A stretch of DNA of 14,678 nt, taken from contig JAGGYV010000201.1 in the NCBI GenBank assembly GCA_021162325.1, positions 1 through 14,678 of the forward strand, read 5' to 3'. The translations under genes were made by a program, and so were the position numbers. The notes under the pieces were generated by a model. That model had not been told where the DNA came from. It made no database searches and saw only the letters and a program-made list of their open reading frames with translations. Positions 7,218-14,360 of this stretch are shown here, piece by piece; position 1 is the first letter of the stretch, and each line of letters begins with the position of its first letter. The stretch is from Desulfobacteraceae bacterium (lineage in GTDB: Bacteria > Desulfobacterota > Desulfobacteria > Desulfobacterales > Desulfosalsimonadaceae).

Positions 7218-8438
7218 TTACTGAATTTCCTCAATGGCCAGCGGAAATTTTGACATTTCCTCGCAATGATCTTTATAAAGGACAATCGGATTTTCATAGC
7301 GGAAGCCGATATTCTCGTCCGGGCAGGCGTACTGCATGGCACAGATCAGCACTTCATTTTCCTGGTACACATGGTCAGGATTCGTCCAGAAGGGGAATGG
7401 CCCGTCATTTAACCCGATGCGCCATTCGTCTCCCAGCATCCCGATGCCATGCTCATAGCCGGGCACCATGTAGTCGGCGAATCCGCCTTGCTCGGAGAAA
7501 TCCATCATCTGTTCTGCCAGCAAAGACGGGGAGATGCCGGCCCGATAGGTCTCCAGGGTTTTTTTGACGATGCTGATAAAATTGTCTGCATGCCACCGCT
7601 GCCGGTCGGTGGCTGGTCCGATCAGATAATTGTGGGAATGGTCGCCCAGGCCCAGTTTAAAGGTGGAATGGATATCCACCATCAGAGGTTCCCCGGCCTG
7701 GAGTTCACGCCGTGATGCCGGTGTGCAAGCGCCGCCGGTATATCCGGTGCGGTATCCGCTGGCGATTTCATTGCCGCCGGTAAAAGACCATTCCCATTCA
7801 CTGCCGGCCCGTCGCATGGCAAGCGCCGCAATGCCGGCGATTTCCGTTTCCGTCATGCCTTTCCATCCGCCATTTTTGATGGCGTCAAAAACCACCTGGT
7901 GCCCGACATCCACGATGCGCGAGGCTTCCTTAAACCGGTTAATGGTGCCGGTGTCTTTGATCAGTGCGAGTCTGTCGATAATGGTGTGCGCGTTCACGAG
8001 TTCGCAGTCGGACAGCGCCGCATCATACTGCTGGTATTCATAATGGGTCATCCAGCCTTCCGGAAGATAATTGGACATCCCGCTTTCAATGCCCACCCGT
8101 CCTTTACCGGACGGCAGAATATCTTTGATAAAATCCGAAATCTGTTCAATCTGGTCCTGGCCGCCCATGGGGGCAAACCCGTATACATTGTCTTCGCCCA
8201 GCCAGGAATCATCCGCTGCACGGGCTGCGTCAATCACAAATGTGAATGCAGTGGGCAGGCCTTCCGGGGGGATTACAATAAAACTCCGCCACGGGAAAAA
8301 GGCATCCGTGGTCCAGGAGATCGTCCGGAGCCGGGAACCTAAATAAACGTCAATGTTTTCCTTTTGCATTTGTTCCTGGATGTTTTTAATGCGTTGAGGG
8401 AAATCGATGAAATATGGATCGTTGGGTTGGGTTGTCAT
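7218..8438 (-). CDS. M24 (pita-bread fold) family hydrolase/lyase-like protein, divergent metal site
   Basis: This 406-residue soluble protein has an N-terminal creatinase-like domain (about 10-155) and a C-terminal pita-bread catalytic domain (about 160-400). Visible metal-ligand equivalents are D255 (MVDIH), D266 (GLGDHSHN), H330 (YEHGIG) and E382 (RYENPIVL). The remaining canonical Glu, usually in an IEPG-like motif, aligns with A367 in VLICAMQY, so one ligand seems lost. The DEW after HGIG and the overall pattern resemble the DMSP-lyase DddP / Xaa-Pro peptidase-like branch, but DddP activity cannot be claimed. The ATG at 8438 has AAGGAG about 8 nt upstream. It is the last gene of a TetR-SCP2-M24 operon, 14 nt after the SCP2 stop. 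The substrate is unknown. Confidence 0.8.
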   Translation of the reverse strand: MTTQPNDPYFIDFPQRIKNIQEQMQKENIDVYLGSRLRTISWTTDAFFPWRSFIVIPPEGLPTAFTFVIDAARAADDSWLGEDNVYGFAPMGGQDQIEQISDFIKDILPSGKGRVGIESGMSNYLPEGWMTHYEYQQYDAALSDCELVNAHTIIDRLALIKDTGTINRFKEASRIVDVGHQVVFDAIKNGGWKGMTETEIAGIAALAMRRAGSEWEWSFTGGNEIASGYRTGYTGGACTPASRRELQAGEPLMVDIHSTFKLGLGDHSHNYLIGPATDRQRWHADNFISIVKKTLETYRAGISPSLLAEQMMDFSEQGGFADYMVPGYEHGIGMLGDEWRIGLNDGPFPFWTNPDHVYQENEVLICAMQYACPDENIGFRYENPIVLYKDHCEEMSKFPLAIEEIQ

Positions 8439-8452
8439 GATATTTCTCCTTT

Positions 8453-8854
8453 TTAGTATTCCGTGGGAATGGTGGCCAATACTTTGTTCAGCCGGTCGGA
8501 AAGGGATGCCAGTCGGAGCGCTTTGACCATATTGCCCTTGAGTTTGAGCTTTAAGGTCATCAACGCCTTTTGGGCGTTGAGTTCACCACGGGTGATTTTT
8601 GCAAAAACTTCATAATCGCCGGTAACGGCAAACTCCGGTTTGGGTGATTCCCCTTCGCCGATGAGCATTTCTTCAAATTTGCCGTCCACAAACTTGAAAT
8701 ACAGAAATTTTTCTGATCCATCCGGACAATTTTTGTAAATATTACTCATGGACGAGGTGACGAAATTCATTTTCTCCGGCGGAAGTTCCGTTTTGAGACG
8801 CCGTTCCGCTTCATCCCGCCATTGTGGGCTTAGATATTTAAAATTTTCGACCAT
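8453..8854 (-). CDS. SCP2 sterol-binding domain protein
   Basis: This 133-residue protein has no signal peptide and consists essentially of one SCP2-like domain: a central beta-sheet (KFLYFKFVDGKFEEMLIG, 49-66; EFAVTGDYEVFAKIT, 74-88) followed by a Gly-Glu and Lys-rich segment GELNAQKALMTLKLKLKGNM (90-109). The last stretch matches the typical Gx(L)xxxxALxxGKLKLKGN signature of the family. SCP2 domains hold hydrophobic ligands such as fatty acyl chains or lipids; bacteria of this kind usually lack sterols, so a fatty acyl or lipid ligand is more likely (inference). A very good AAGGAGG lies 6 nt before the ATG at 8854. It lies 26 nt after the TetR stop and 14 nt before the M24 gene. Confidence 0.85.
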   Translation of the reverse strand: MVENFKYLSPQWRDEAERRLKTELPPEKMNFVTSSMSNIYKNCPDGSEKFLYFKFVDGKFEEMLIGEGESPKPEFAVTGDYEVFAKITRGELNAQKALMTLKLKLKGNMVKALRLASLSDRLNKVLATIPTEY

Positions 8855-8880
8855 GGTAATCCTCCTTTTTTGATAGTTGA

Positions 8881-9462
8881 CTAATTTAAAAAAAGTCCAA
8901 GGGCAAGCAGGTCCACTGTGTCCTCAAATATTTTATGAATCAGCTTGTCTTCGGTCTTAATATACATCCGGATGATAAACATTTTATAGACCATAAAAAT
9001 TACTTCAGCCACACGGTCCGGATCGATATCTCGAAAAACATTTTCTGAGATTCCCTGTTTTAAAATCGCTTTAATCAGTTCCACCGAGTTTTGATTAATG
9101 TCATAAAAAGGATCTTTTGAGGGAAACATGGGAAAAATCTCCGGGTCGCGGATCAGCACCTGTCGGAGTTCAGAATCTTCAGACAGGTATTCAACGGCTT
9201 TAAAGCACATGATTGAAAATTTTAGTTTTACATCAACTTTGCTGTCAACGGCTTCCAGAACTTTTGACTGCCACTTCATGAGGGCATGGGATACGGTCTT
9301 ATGGTACAGGTCTTTTTTATTTTTTACATACAGGTACAGGTTGCCCTTGGTCATATCCAGGCGACCGGCAATATCATCCATGGTCGTTTTTCGGTATCCG
9401 AATTCCGAAAATGCGGACAGGGCGACCTGATAGATGGTTTCAATGTTTTCTCTGGGTTTCAT
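8881..9462 (-). CDS. TetR/AcrR family transcriptional regulator
   Basis: This 193-residue protein has the TetR-type N-terminal helix-turn-helix: FGYRKTTMDDIAGRLDMTK (21-39) and GNLYLYVKNKKDLY (40-53) match the family's conserved TT..IA...G.s.g..Y.yF..K..L pattern. The C-terminal ligand domain is unassigned. GAGG lies 4-5 nt before the ATG at 9462. It heads the operon with the SCP2 and M24 genes, and a palindrome 12-48 nt upstream of the start overlaps the likely -10 box, so autorepression of the whole operon is the simplest model. A lipid or acyl-CoA effector is plausible given the SCP2 neighbour, but this is inference. Confidence 0.9.
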   Translation of the reverse strand: MKPRENIETIYQVALSAFSEFGYRKTTMDDIAGRLDMTKGNLYLYVKNKKDLYHKTVSHALMKWQSKVLEAVDSKVDVKLKFSIMCFKAVEYLSEDSELRQVLIRDPEIFPMFPSKDPFYDINQNSVELIKAILKQGISENVFRDIDPDRVAEVIFMVYKMFIIRMYIKTEDKLIHKIFEDTVDLLALGLFLN

Positions 9463-9473
9463 GATACCTCGTC

Positions 9474-9510
9474 TTAAATAAATGAACAGTTTGTTTATTC
9501 GTTTATTTAA
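9474..9510. promoter_or_regulatory. Candidate TetR operator upstream of the TetR gene
   Basis: TTAAATAAATGAA (9474-9486) and TTCGTTTATTTAA (9498-9510) form a 13-bp inverted repeat with one mismatch. A second overlapping palindrome, AATGAAC-AGTTT-GTTTATT (9481-9499), has the 5-nt centre usual for TetR sites. The site covers the -10 box of the promoter at 9505-9532, where binding would block RNA polymerase. Confidence 0.6.
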
Positions 9511-9532
9511 AATGTGCCAGGTGTAAAGTCAA
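9505..9532 (-). promoter_or_regulatory. Candidate promoter of the TetR-SCP2-M24 operon
   Basis: On the minus strand TTGACT (plus 9527-9532, five of six) is followed after 16 nt by TTAAAT (plus 9505-9510, four of six). The start point would be near 9498, within the palindromic operator, leaving a leader of about 36 nt before the TetR ATG. Confidence 0.5.
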
Positions 9533-9543
9533 GCTTTTTTGTA

Positions 9544-9572
9544 TTGCGATTATTTGTTTAAAATTATATAAA
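9544..9572 (+). promoter_or_regulatory. Candidate promoter for the kinase-acyltransferase pair
   Basis: TTGCGA (9544-9549, four of six) is separated by 17 nt from TATAAA (9567-9572, five of six). It is divergent from, and 11 nt away from, the TetR promoter, so the TetR protein could in principle influence both. The leader to the ATG at 9701 would be about 122 nt and shows no clear structure. Confidence 0.4.
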
Positions 9573-9700
9573 GTTCTAATTATCTAAAGATACAGGTATT
9601 AATAGGATAATTCACGTGCGGTTCTCTTAAATTATAAGGGAAAAAAGAAAAGGGATATCCGTTTGGTTCATCTGATCTTGAAAAGGACGTAAAAATAAGA

Positions 9701-10348
9701 ATGACAGGGTATCAGGACAAAGAGATATTTTTTATCAGAAGAAAGAAAAAAAAGAATATTATTCGTGAAATTTATTTGTACGACCAGACGCTGATCAAAC
9801 GGTTTATAAAAACTGCGGCCTGGCCTGATATGCGTCAGGTCTGGAGGATGGAAGACAATGCGCTTCGGTGTCTTGAAGGGCTGTCGGTTCCGAAAACATA
9901 CGGATTTGTCGAAAAACAATGCAACGGCGCAATAGAAATTATTTATGCAAGAGAGTACCTGGAAGGGAACCCCCTCGAATTTTTTAGGGCTGAAGATATT
10001 GAACCTTTAGCCGGGGTGATGGCTCAGATCCATCAGCGGGGAGTGATTACCCGTGATCCATCCCTTGAAAATTTTATTAAAACAGTAGATGGAAAAATAC
10101 TTTTTATTGATTTCGGCCGATCCGTTATTTTTAATCCGAAAAATCCGTTGTTTATAGATTACCAGGGCAAGGAGCTGGCGCGGCTGCGCTGCCATGCCTT
10201 TTTTGGTGACGATGAATTATACAATCGATTTCAAGAAAAATATTTCGAATTTTTACCCCACAGTGCGGCCTGTCGGTTTTTGATCAAGAAAATCGCTTCG
10301 ATCAGGTATCGGGAATTTGCTTGGAAGCACATGACCTGTGGCTTGTGA
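9701..10348 (+). CDS. Small kinase-fold protein, lipopolysaccharide (Kdo/WaaP)-kinase-like
   Basis: This 215-residue cytoplasmic protein has eukaryotic-type kinase landmarks: a possible beta3 Lys (K33 in TLIKRF), a possible alpha-C Glu (E51), the catalytic loop GVITRDPSLENF (114-125) with D119 and N124, and the metal-binding FIDFGRS (135-141). No glycine-rich loop is visible; the place is occupied by an Arg/Lys-rich segment (13-18). Size and the RDxSLENF...DFG pattern fit the WaaP/KdkA/RIO-like group, which phosphorylate lipid A core sugars or proteins. The lipid A acyltransferase gene 38 nt downstream supports an envelope sugar-kinase role (inference). The ATG at 9701 has only a distant AAGGA (13 nt), so initiation may be weak. 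Confidence 0.7.
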   Translation: MTGYQDKEIFFIRRKKKKNIIREIYLYDQTLIKRFIKTAAWPDMRQVWRMEDNALRCLEGLSVPKTYGFVEKQCNGAIEIIYAREYLEGNPLEFFRAEDIEPLAGVMAQIHQRGVITRDPSLENFIKTVDGKILFIDFGRSVIFNPKNPLFIDYQGKELARLRCHAFFGDDELYNRFQEKYFEFLPHSAACRFLIKKIASIRYREFAWKHMTCGL

Positions 10349-10386
10349 ATTTTTTTCATTTTTAATGATTTTTGTTCGAGAGAATA

Positions 10387-11340
10387 ATGAAACTCAAAAA
10401 ATCGGTCAGGCATAATATCGCATATGCAGGGGTGGTCATTCTGCTTGCCTTTTTCAGGTCAATCCCCAGGCGTACCGGTATTACATTGGGAAGATTGCTG
10501 GCATTGATTTTTTATGCAGTTGCCAGAAAACACCGTGAAAATACAATCCGCCATTTGACCATGGCGTTTGGCAATGAAAAATCCGCAGCGGAAATCAGGC
10601 GGATTGCCCGTCATGTATTTTTGCATTTCGCAACCGCCGGTGTGGACGCCATACGGATACCCATTTATATCAAAAAAGGCATTGATCGATATATTACGAC
10701 GAAAAATTTACATTTTCTGGAGCAGGCACATAATCGTGAAAAAGGGTTTTTTCTTCTGACCGGTCATTTCGGAAACTGGGAATTAATGGGGAGGTGGGTA
10801 GCACAGAAGGGCTTTTACCCGCACGTGGTTGGCGCGGTTTTATCAAATCCGAAGCTCAATAAGCTCCTGGCTGATACAAGAAATGCGGCTGGCTATATTA
10901 ATATCGAAAGAGGCAAAGCCGCCCGGGGAATCTTTAAGGCGATCAACGGTGGTTTTCCGGTGGCATTATTAATTGATCAGGATACCCGGGCCAAAGGGGT
11001 TTTTGTCGATTTTTTCGGCATCAAAGCCCATACACCCATCGGTCCAGCAGTTTTAGCCGGAAAGCTGAATGTCCCCATCATTCCCATGGCAATGCATTTA
11101 AAAAAAGATTTGATCTATGAAATGGAATCTTTTGAACCCATTTACTATATCGACACCGGTGATAAGGAAAAAGATATCATCGCCCTCACCCAAAAGTGTT
11201 CGGATGTATGTGAACAAATGATCCGGCAGCATCCGGAACAATGGGCCTGGATGCACAGACGCTGGAAGAAGCAGCCGGGTGATGTGCTTAAAAAGAAATA
11301 TATTTGGCAAGTCAACAGCCCGGTGGTAATTAAATCCTGA
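10387..11340 (+). CDS. LpxL/HtrB-family lipid A acyltransferase
   Basis: This 317-residue inner-membrane-associated enzyme transfers a secondary acyl chain to lipid A or its precursors. It has an N-terminal hydrophobic stretch (about 12-23) and a second at about 34-45. The catalytic HX4E motif is HFGNWE (127-132). Conserved LIDQDTRAKGVFVDFFG (195-211), PIGPAVLAGKLNVPIIPM (217-234) and the C-terminal PEQWAWMHRRW (283-293) all match the LpxL/LpxM (PF03279) family. The ATG at 10387 gives a typical N-terminus and has GAGAG just upstream; an in-frame TTG at 10372 is less likely. It ends 3 nt before the convergent TPR gene stop, with no obvious terminator between. Which acyl chain or acceptor position it uses cannot be read from the sequence. 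Confidence 0.9.
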   Translation: MKLKKSVRHNIAYAGVVILLAFFRSIPRRTGITLGRLLALIFYAVARKHRENTIRHLTMAFGNEKSAAEIRRIARHVFLHFATAGVDAIRIPIYIKKGIDRYITTKNLHFLEQAHNREKGFFLLTGHFGNWELMGRWVAQKGFYPHVVGAVLSNPKLNKLLADTRNAAGYINIERGKAARGIFKAINGGFPVALLIDQDTRAKGVFVDFFGIKAHTPIGPAVLAGKLNVPIIPMAMHLKKDLIYEMESFEPIYYIDTGDKEKDIIALTQKCSDVCEQMIRQHPEQWAWMHRRWKKQPGDVLKKKYIWQVNSPVVIKS

Positions 11341-11343
11341 ATT

Positions 11344-11844
11344 CTATTGGTTTTCAATCTCGTTAAGTTTGATCCGAGCCTCTTCATTGTCCGGGTTTTC
11401 TTTAATTTCAACGATCAGCTCATCAATTGCTTTTTCTTTCACCCCTTTTCGATAATATTCCATGGCCTGGTGATAATGGGATGGGGTTTTTTCTTTTTCT
11501 ATGTTTCTGGCGTCAATGTATTTGGCATGGGCTGCGGCATTGGCCGGATCGATTCTGATGGCAATCTGATAAAAGGCGATTGCATCGTCAATTTCACCTT
11601 TCTCATAATACACATCTCCCACTTTCAAGGCATCTGCGGAATCTTCAATATTCCACTGCTTCATGCGGTCGCGGTCCCGCTGCTGAAGTTCAAAATCAAA
11701 GTTTTTCATTTGATTCACTTCATCGGCCACACCGGTCTTGTCATGTTTAAAAATAATATTGGTGTCTTCGGAAAATCCAGATGCCGGCAACAGGCAAATG
11801 ACCAGCAGGGTGAGTATAGATTTAATAATATGAGATATTTTCAT
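11344..11844 (-). CDS. Secreted TPR-repeat protein
   Basis: This 166-residue protein begins with a Lys-containing start and a hydrophobic core (MKISHIIKSILTLLVICLLP), followed by ASGFS, where signal peptidase I could cut (about residue 25). It is therefore probably periplasmic. Two TPR units are visible: about 70-103 (KVGDVYYEKGEIDDAIAFYQ and a following IRIDP) and about 122-155 (AMEYYRKGVKEKAIDELIVE, ENPDN). Such short TPR proteins are usually protein-interaction scaffolds; no partner is indicated. AGGAGG lies 5 nt before the ATG at 11844, a very strong site. It is divergent from the ankyrin lipoprotein gene and convergent with the acyltransferase gene. Confidence 0.8.
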   Translation of the reverse strand: MKISHIIKSILTLLVICLLPASGFSEDTNIIFKHDKTGVADEVNQMKNFDFELQQRDRDRMKQWNIEDSADALKVGDVYYEKGEIDDAIAFYQIAIRIDPANAAAHAKYIDARNIEKEKTPSHYHQAMEYYRKGVKEKAIDELIVEIKENPDNEEARIKLNEIENQ

Positions 11845-11920
11845 AAAAACCTCCTGAAATTAAAACGATTAAAACCCAAAAAAGGTGGCACATGATATTT
11901 TAGCGTTCCTGATGATTTTA

Positions 11921-11950
11921 AATATATGGCAAAGGGACTACACATGTCAA
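11921..11950 (-). promoter_or_regulatory. Candidate promoter for the TPR gene
   Basis: On the minus strand a perfect TTGACA (plus 11945-11950) is followed after 18 nt by TATATT (plus 11921-11926, five of six). The start point near 11914 leaves a leader of about 70 nt. In the same 320-bp divergent gap I see no comparably good promoter for the ankyrin gene on the plus strand. Confidence 0.55.
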
Positions 11951-12164
11951 ATTGATATGAATGAATCACCATGAAAAGCTTTTTATTGATTTGTTTTTAT
12001 GGTAATAATTATTTTTCGGTTAAAAATCGGTCATTAAATGCTTTGTTATTTAAGGGTCGGAGAATGAAGAAATTTATGTTACAAATGTCAGGAGCAAAAA
12101 GAACTTTAAATTATCCGCAGGGAAAATTTTAATGTCTGATTAACCCCAGCAACAGGAGTGTATG

Positions 12165-13466
12165 ATGAATGTAAAGATGAGATTCTTTTGGCCCTTTCTG
12201 CTATTGGTGATTTTTATCCTGCCAGCATGTACGTCAATGAACGTGCCGCAGATAATCAAGGCGACGGATTTGGGACGACTCAATGAGATTAATCAACTGC
12301 TGGGGCAGGGTGTTGATGTGGATACCGCCACACCGGAAGGCGTGACACCGTTGTTTATCGCCACGGCAAGAGGGTTTGAAAAGATTACAAAACGCCTGAT
12401 CGAATCCGGTGCAAATGTTAATGCTGTCATTCAAGTGACATTCGATTATGAAGGCGAAACCGTATATCAAGGCTGTTCTTCATTGTTGGCCGCTGCGGCA
12501 AACCGACGTACGAATATTGCTAAAATGCTGATCTCCCATGGTGCCGACGTGAACGCTGCCGATATTAATGGTTCCACACCGATGATGGCCGCCGCCGCCC
12601 AGGGAGATAAGGAGATGGTTAAAATACTCATTGAAAATGGTGCGGATTTAAATGCCGGGACGGTGACGGCATATGAATACGCAGGTGAACCGGTTTTCAA
12701 AGGCGCTACTGCGTTGATGGGGGCGCTGGCAATGAAACAGAATGCCAATGCCGCCCTGCTGATTGAAAACGGAGCAGATGTGAATGCAAGACTGGAAAAT
12801 GGTTCCAACGCATTGATGATATCTGCGTCATACGGCGATAGTCGGATGGTGAAATTCCTGCTGTCAAAGGGCGCAGACACAGAGGCCAGTTTGAAAGAAG
12901 ATTTTATGGTGAAGGGGAAACCCGCATATGAAGGTGGTACCGCCCTGATGGCAGCGGCTGACATAGGGGATGCCGAAAGTGTGGTCGCACTGATCGTCGG
13001 CGGGGCGGATGTCAATGCCGTGACCAAAAATGGTGCCACCGCCTTGATGGCAGCGACAGCAAAAGGCCATCTGGCGGTGGCGAAGGTGTTGGTGGCCAGT
13101 GGGGCGGATGTCAATGCCCGGACTACGGAAGCGTTTACCATTGGTAAAGATCCGGTTCCCAAGGGGACAGCGGTTATGAACGGTGCCGCTTATAATGGGC
13201 ATTATAAAATTGTTCAGTTGCTCATAGACAATGGTGCAAAGGTTAATTCCAAGGATGATGACGTGGCGATCGATGCCCTGTTTCTGGCGGCTGAAAAAGG
13301 GCACATTAAGGTGGTAAAAATATTGATTGATAATGGCGCTGATGTATGGTCGGAAACTAAAATGGGAACCGCGCATGGCGTGGCCTTGCATTTTGGTCAT
13401 CCGTATGTTGCGCAATGCATCAATGATGCCCGGAAAAAAACGAAAGTGGACCAGGAAGAAGAATGA
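12165..13466 (+). CDS. Ankyrin-repeat lipoprotein with 77-residue super-repeat
   Basis: The lipobox LPAC (Cys at 23 when counted from the upstream ATG at 12162; next residue Thr, not Asp) predicts an outer-membrane-directed lipoprotein. AGGAG lies 6 nt before the ATG at 12165 and 3 nt before the one at 12162; I prefer the former. The rest is about ten ankyrin units with the usual GADVNA and TALMAAA sequences. Every second unit carries a beta-hairpin-like insert of the form Y/F-x-x-G-x-P-x-Y-x-G. The final Gly of these inserts falls at 104, 181, 258 and 335, exactly 77 residues apart. The tail is Lys/Glu-rich. It is likely a periplasmic protein-binding scaffold with unknown partner. The DUF2914 gene follows 68 nt later and may be co-transcribed. 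Confidence 0.88.
   Translation: MNVKMRFFWPFLLLVIFILPACTSMNVPQIIKATDLGRLNEINQLLGQGVDVDTATPEGVTPLFIATARGFEKITKRLIESGANVNAVIQVTFDYEGETVYQGCSSLLAAAANRRTNIAKMLISHGADVNAADINGSTPMMAAAAQGDKEMVKILIENGADLNAGTVTAYEYAGEPVFKGATALMGALAMKQNANAALLIENGADVNARLENGSNALMISASYGDSRMVKFLLSKGADTEASLKEDFMVKGKPAYEGGTALMAAADIGDAESVVALIVGGADVNAVTKNGATALMAATAKGHLAVAKVLVASGADVNARTTEAFTIGKDPVPKGTAVMNGAAYNGHYKIVQLLIDNGAKVNSKDDDVAIDALFLAAEKGHIKVVKILIDNGADVWSETKMGTAHGVALHFGHPYVAQCINDARKKTKVDQEEE
12471..13166 (+). repeat. Degenerate 231-bp coding tandem repeat within the ankyrin gene
   Basis: The codons for the conserved Gly ending each hairpin insert start at 12471, 12702, 12933 and 13164, an exact 231-bp (77-codon) period. 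The repeat is well conserved in protein pattern but diverged in DNA, so it reflects an old duplication of a two-ankyrin unit rather than a recent expansion. Confidence 0.75.
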
Positions 13467-13534
13467 TCAGGCTGTAGGTGTCTGGCGGATTGATTCCTAT
13501 GTAGCGATAACCCGATAAATATGATCTGTGGGCG

Positions 13535-14335
13535 ATGAATAAAGATATAATTGAAAAACGCGATCAGGAAGTGGTTGAGAAGTTCCGGGCGGTTGTTGCA
13601 ACCAAGGAACGCCGGAAAAAAAAGGCCCAAATCAGATTGGTTGGGGGGCTGCTGGTTTTCGGTTGTGTGGGGCTGATTTTTTTATACAAACAATTTATCC
13701 GTCCCCCGGTTCCGATATCACCTATTTATAAATCAAATATAACCGTTTTAAACCGAGTGGGTGATGGACCTGTGTTGCCTGACACAAAAATGGATATCCT
13801 CCCTCTGGTACCGGATAAAATACAAATAGCGGCAGTTGAAAAAGAGATATATCCGCAATCTTCAGAACCGGGTAAGCTGTCTGCGGAGTCGTCATTACCT
13901 GAAAAAGTGAGTTCTCCGGAATCCGTTCCGGTCCTGACGCCTTATGTGAAAACGTCAGGGAAAAAGGGACTTTCTGTGATTCCAATGCAACCGGCCCTGG
14001 AAACGGGCATCCGAATCGCGAAAATTGTAACCTGTTATGGGGTTAAAGATAGAAGGGCTGTGACCCGACAAAATGTATTTTCATTGAAAGAGGGTGCAAA
14101 ACCTTATGTGTGGATGGATGTGCGCTCAACAAAAATACCGTATCAACTCCGGCATGTATACTATCTCAATGGGCGAAAATATTGTGCGGTCCCTTTGGAG
14201 ATAAATTATCCTCGGATGCGGACATGGAGTAATGTGACACTGCGAAATCGGAATGAAGCCGGGCAATGGCGAGTGGATGTGATCTCAAGAAAAGGGGAAA
14301 TCCTTGCTCAGGCTCAATTCACGGTAGTCCCATAG
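13535..14335 (+). CDS. DUF2914 domain membrane-anchored protein
   Basis: This 266-residue protein has a charged cytoplasmic N-terminus (1-33; RRKKKAQ), one membrane segment (about 36-51), a Pro/Ser/Glu-rich linker (about 55-155) and a C-terminal domain (about 158-266). The C-terminal sequence has the DUF2914 hallmarks: RHVYYLNGRKYCAVPLEI (206-223), PRMRTWSNVTL (226-236), GQWRVDVIS (243-251) and a final QFTVVP. The domain probably faces the periplasm; its function is not known. The start ATG at 13535 has only a weak GTGGG-type ribosome site, so translation may depend on the upstream ankyrin gene 68 nt away. No terminator is evident after the stop. Confidence 0.82.
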   Translation: MNKDIIEKRDQEVVEKFRAVVATKERRKKKAQIRLVGGLLVFGCVGLIFLYKQFIRPPVPISPIYKSNITVLNRVGDGPVLPDTKMDILPLVPDKIQIAAVEKEIYPQSSEPGKLSAESSLPEKVSSPESVPVLTPYVKTSGKKGLSVIPMQPALETGIRIAKIVTCYGVKDRRAVTRQNVFSLKEGAKPYVWMDVRSTKIPYQLRHVYYLNGRKYCAVPLEINYPRMRTWSNVTLRNRNEAGQWRVDVISRKGEILAQAQFTVVP

Positions 14336-14360
14336 TCCCGGATAAACCGTCACCAATAAA

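Noticed and set aside
7218..8438. Calling the M24 protein a DMSP lyase (DddP)
   Set aside because: There is a resemblance around the HGIG...DEW region, but a key ligand Glu seems missing and no DMSP genes are nearby, so only family-level assignment is supportable.
11886..11902. TGGCAC followed by TTTTAGC as a sigma-54 promoter
   Set aside because: The GG-to-GC distance is 14 rather than 10 nt, so it does not fit the -24/-12 geometry.
12064..12132. 22-codon frame (MKKFMLQM...) before the ankyrin gene, considered as a leader peptide
   Set aside because: The only purine-rich site is too close to the ATG, there is no regulatory amino-acid run or attenuator hairpin, and nothing else supports translation.
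12467..13162. 231-residue open frame antisense to the ankyrin gene
   Set aside because: Its periodic Ala/Ser-rich sequence mirrors the ankyrin repeat codons; it is a shadow frame.
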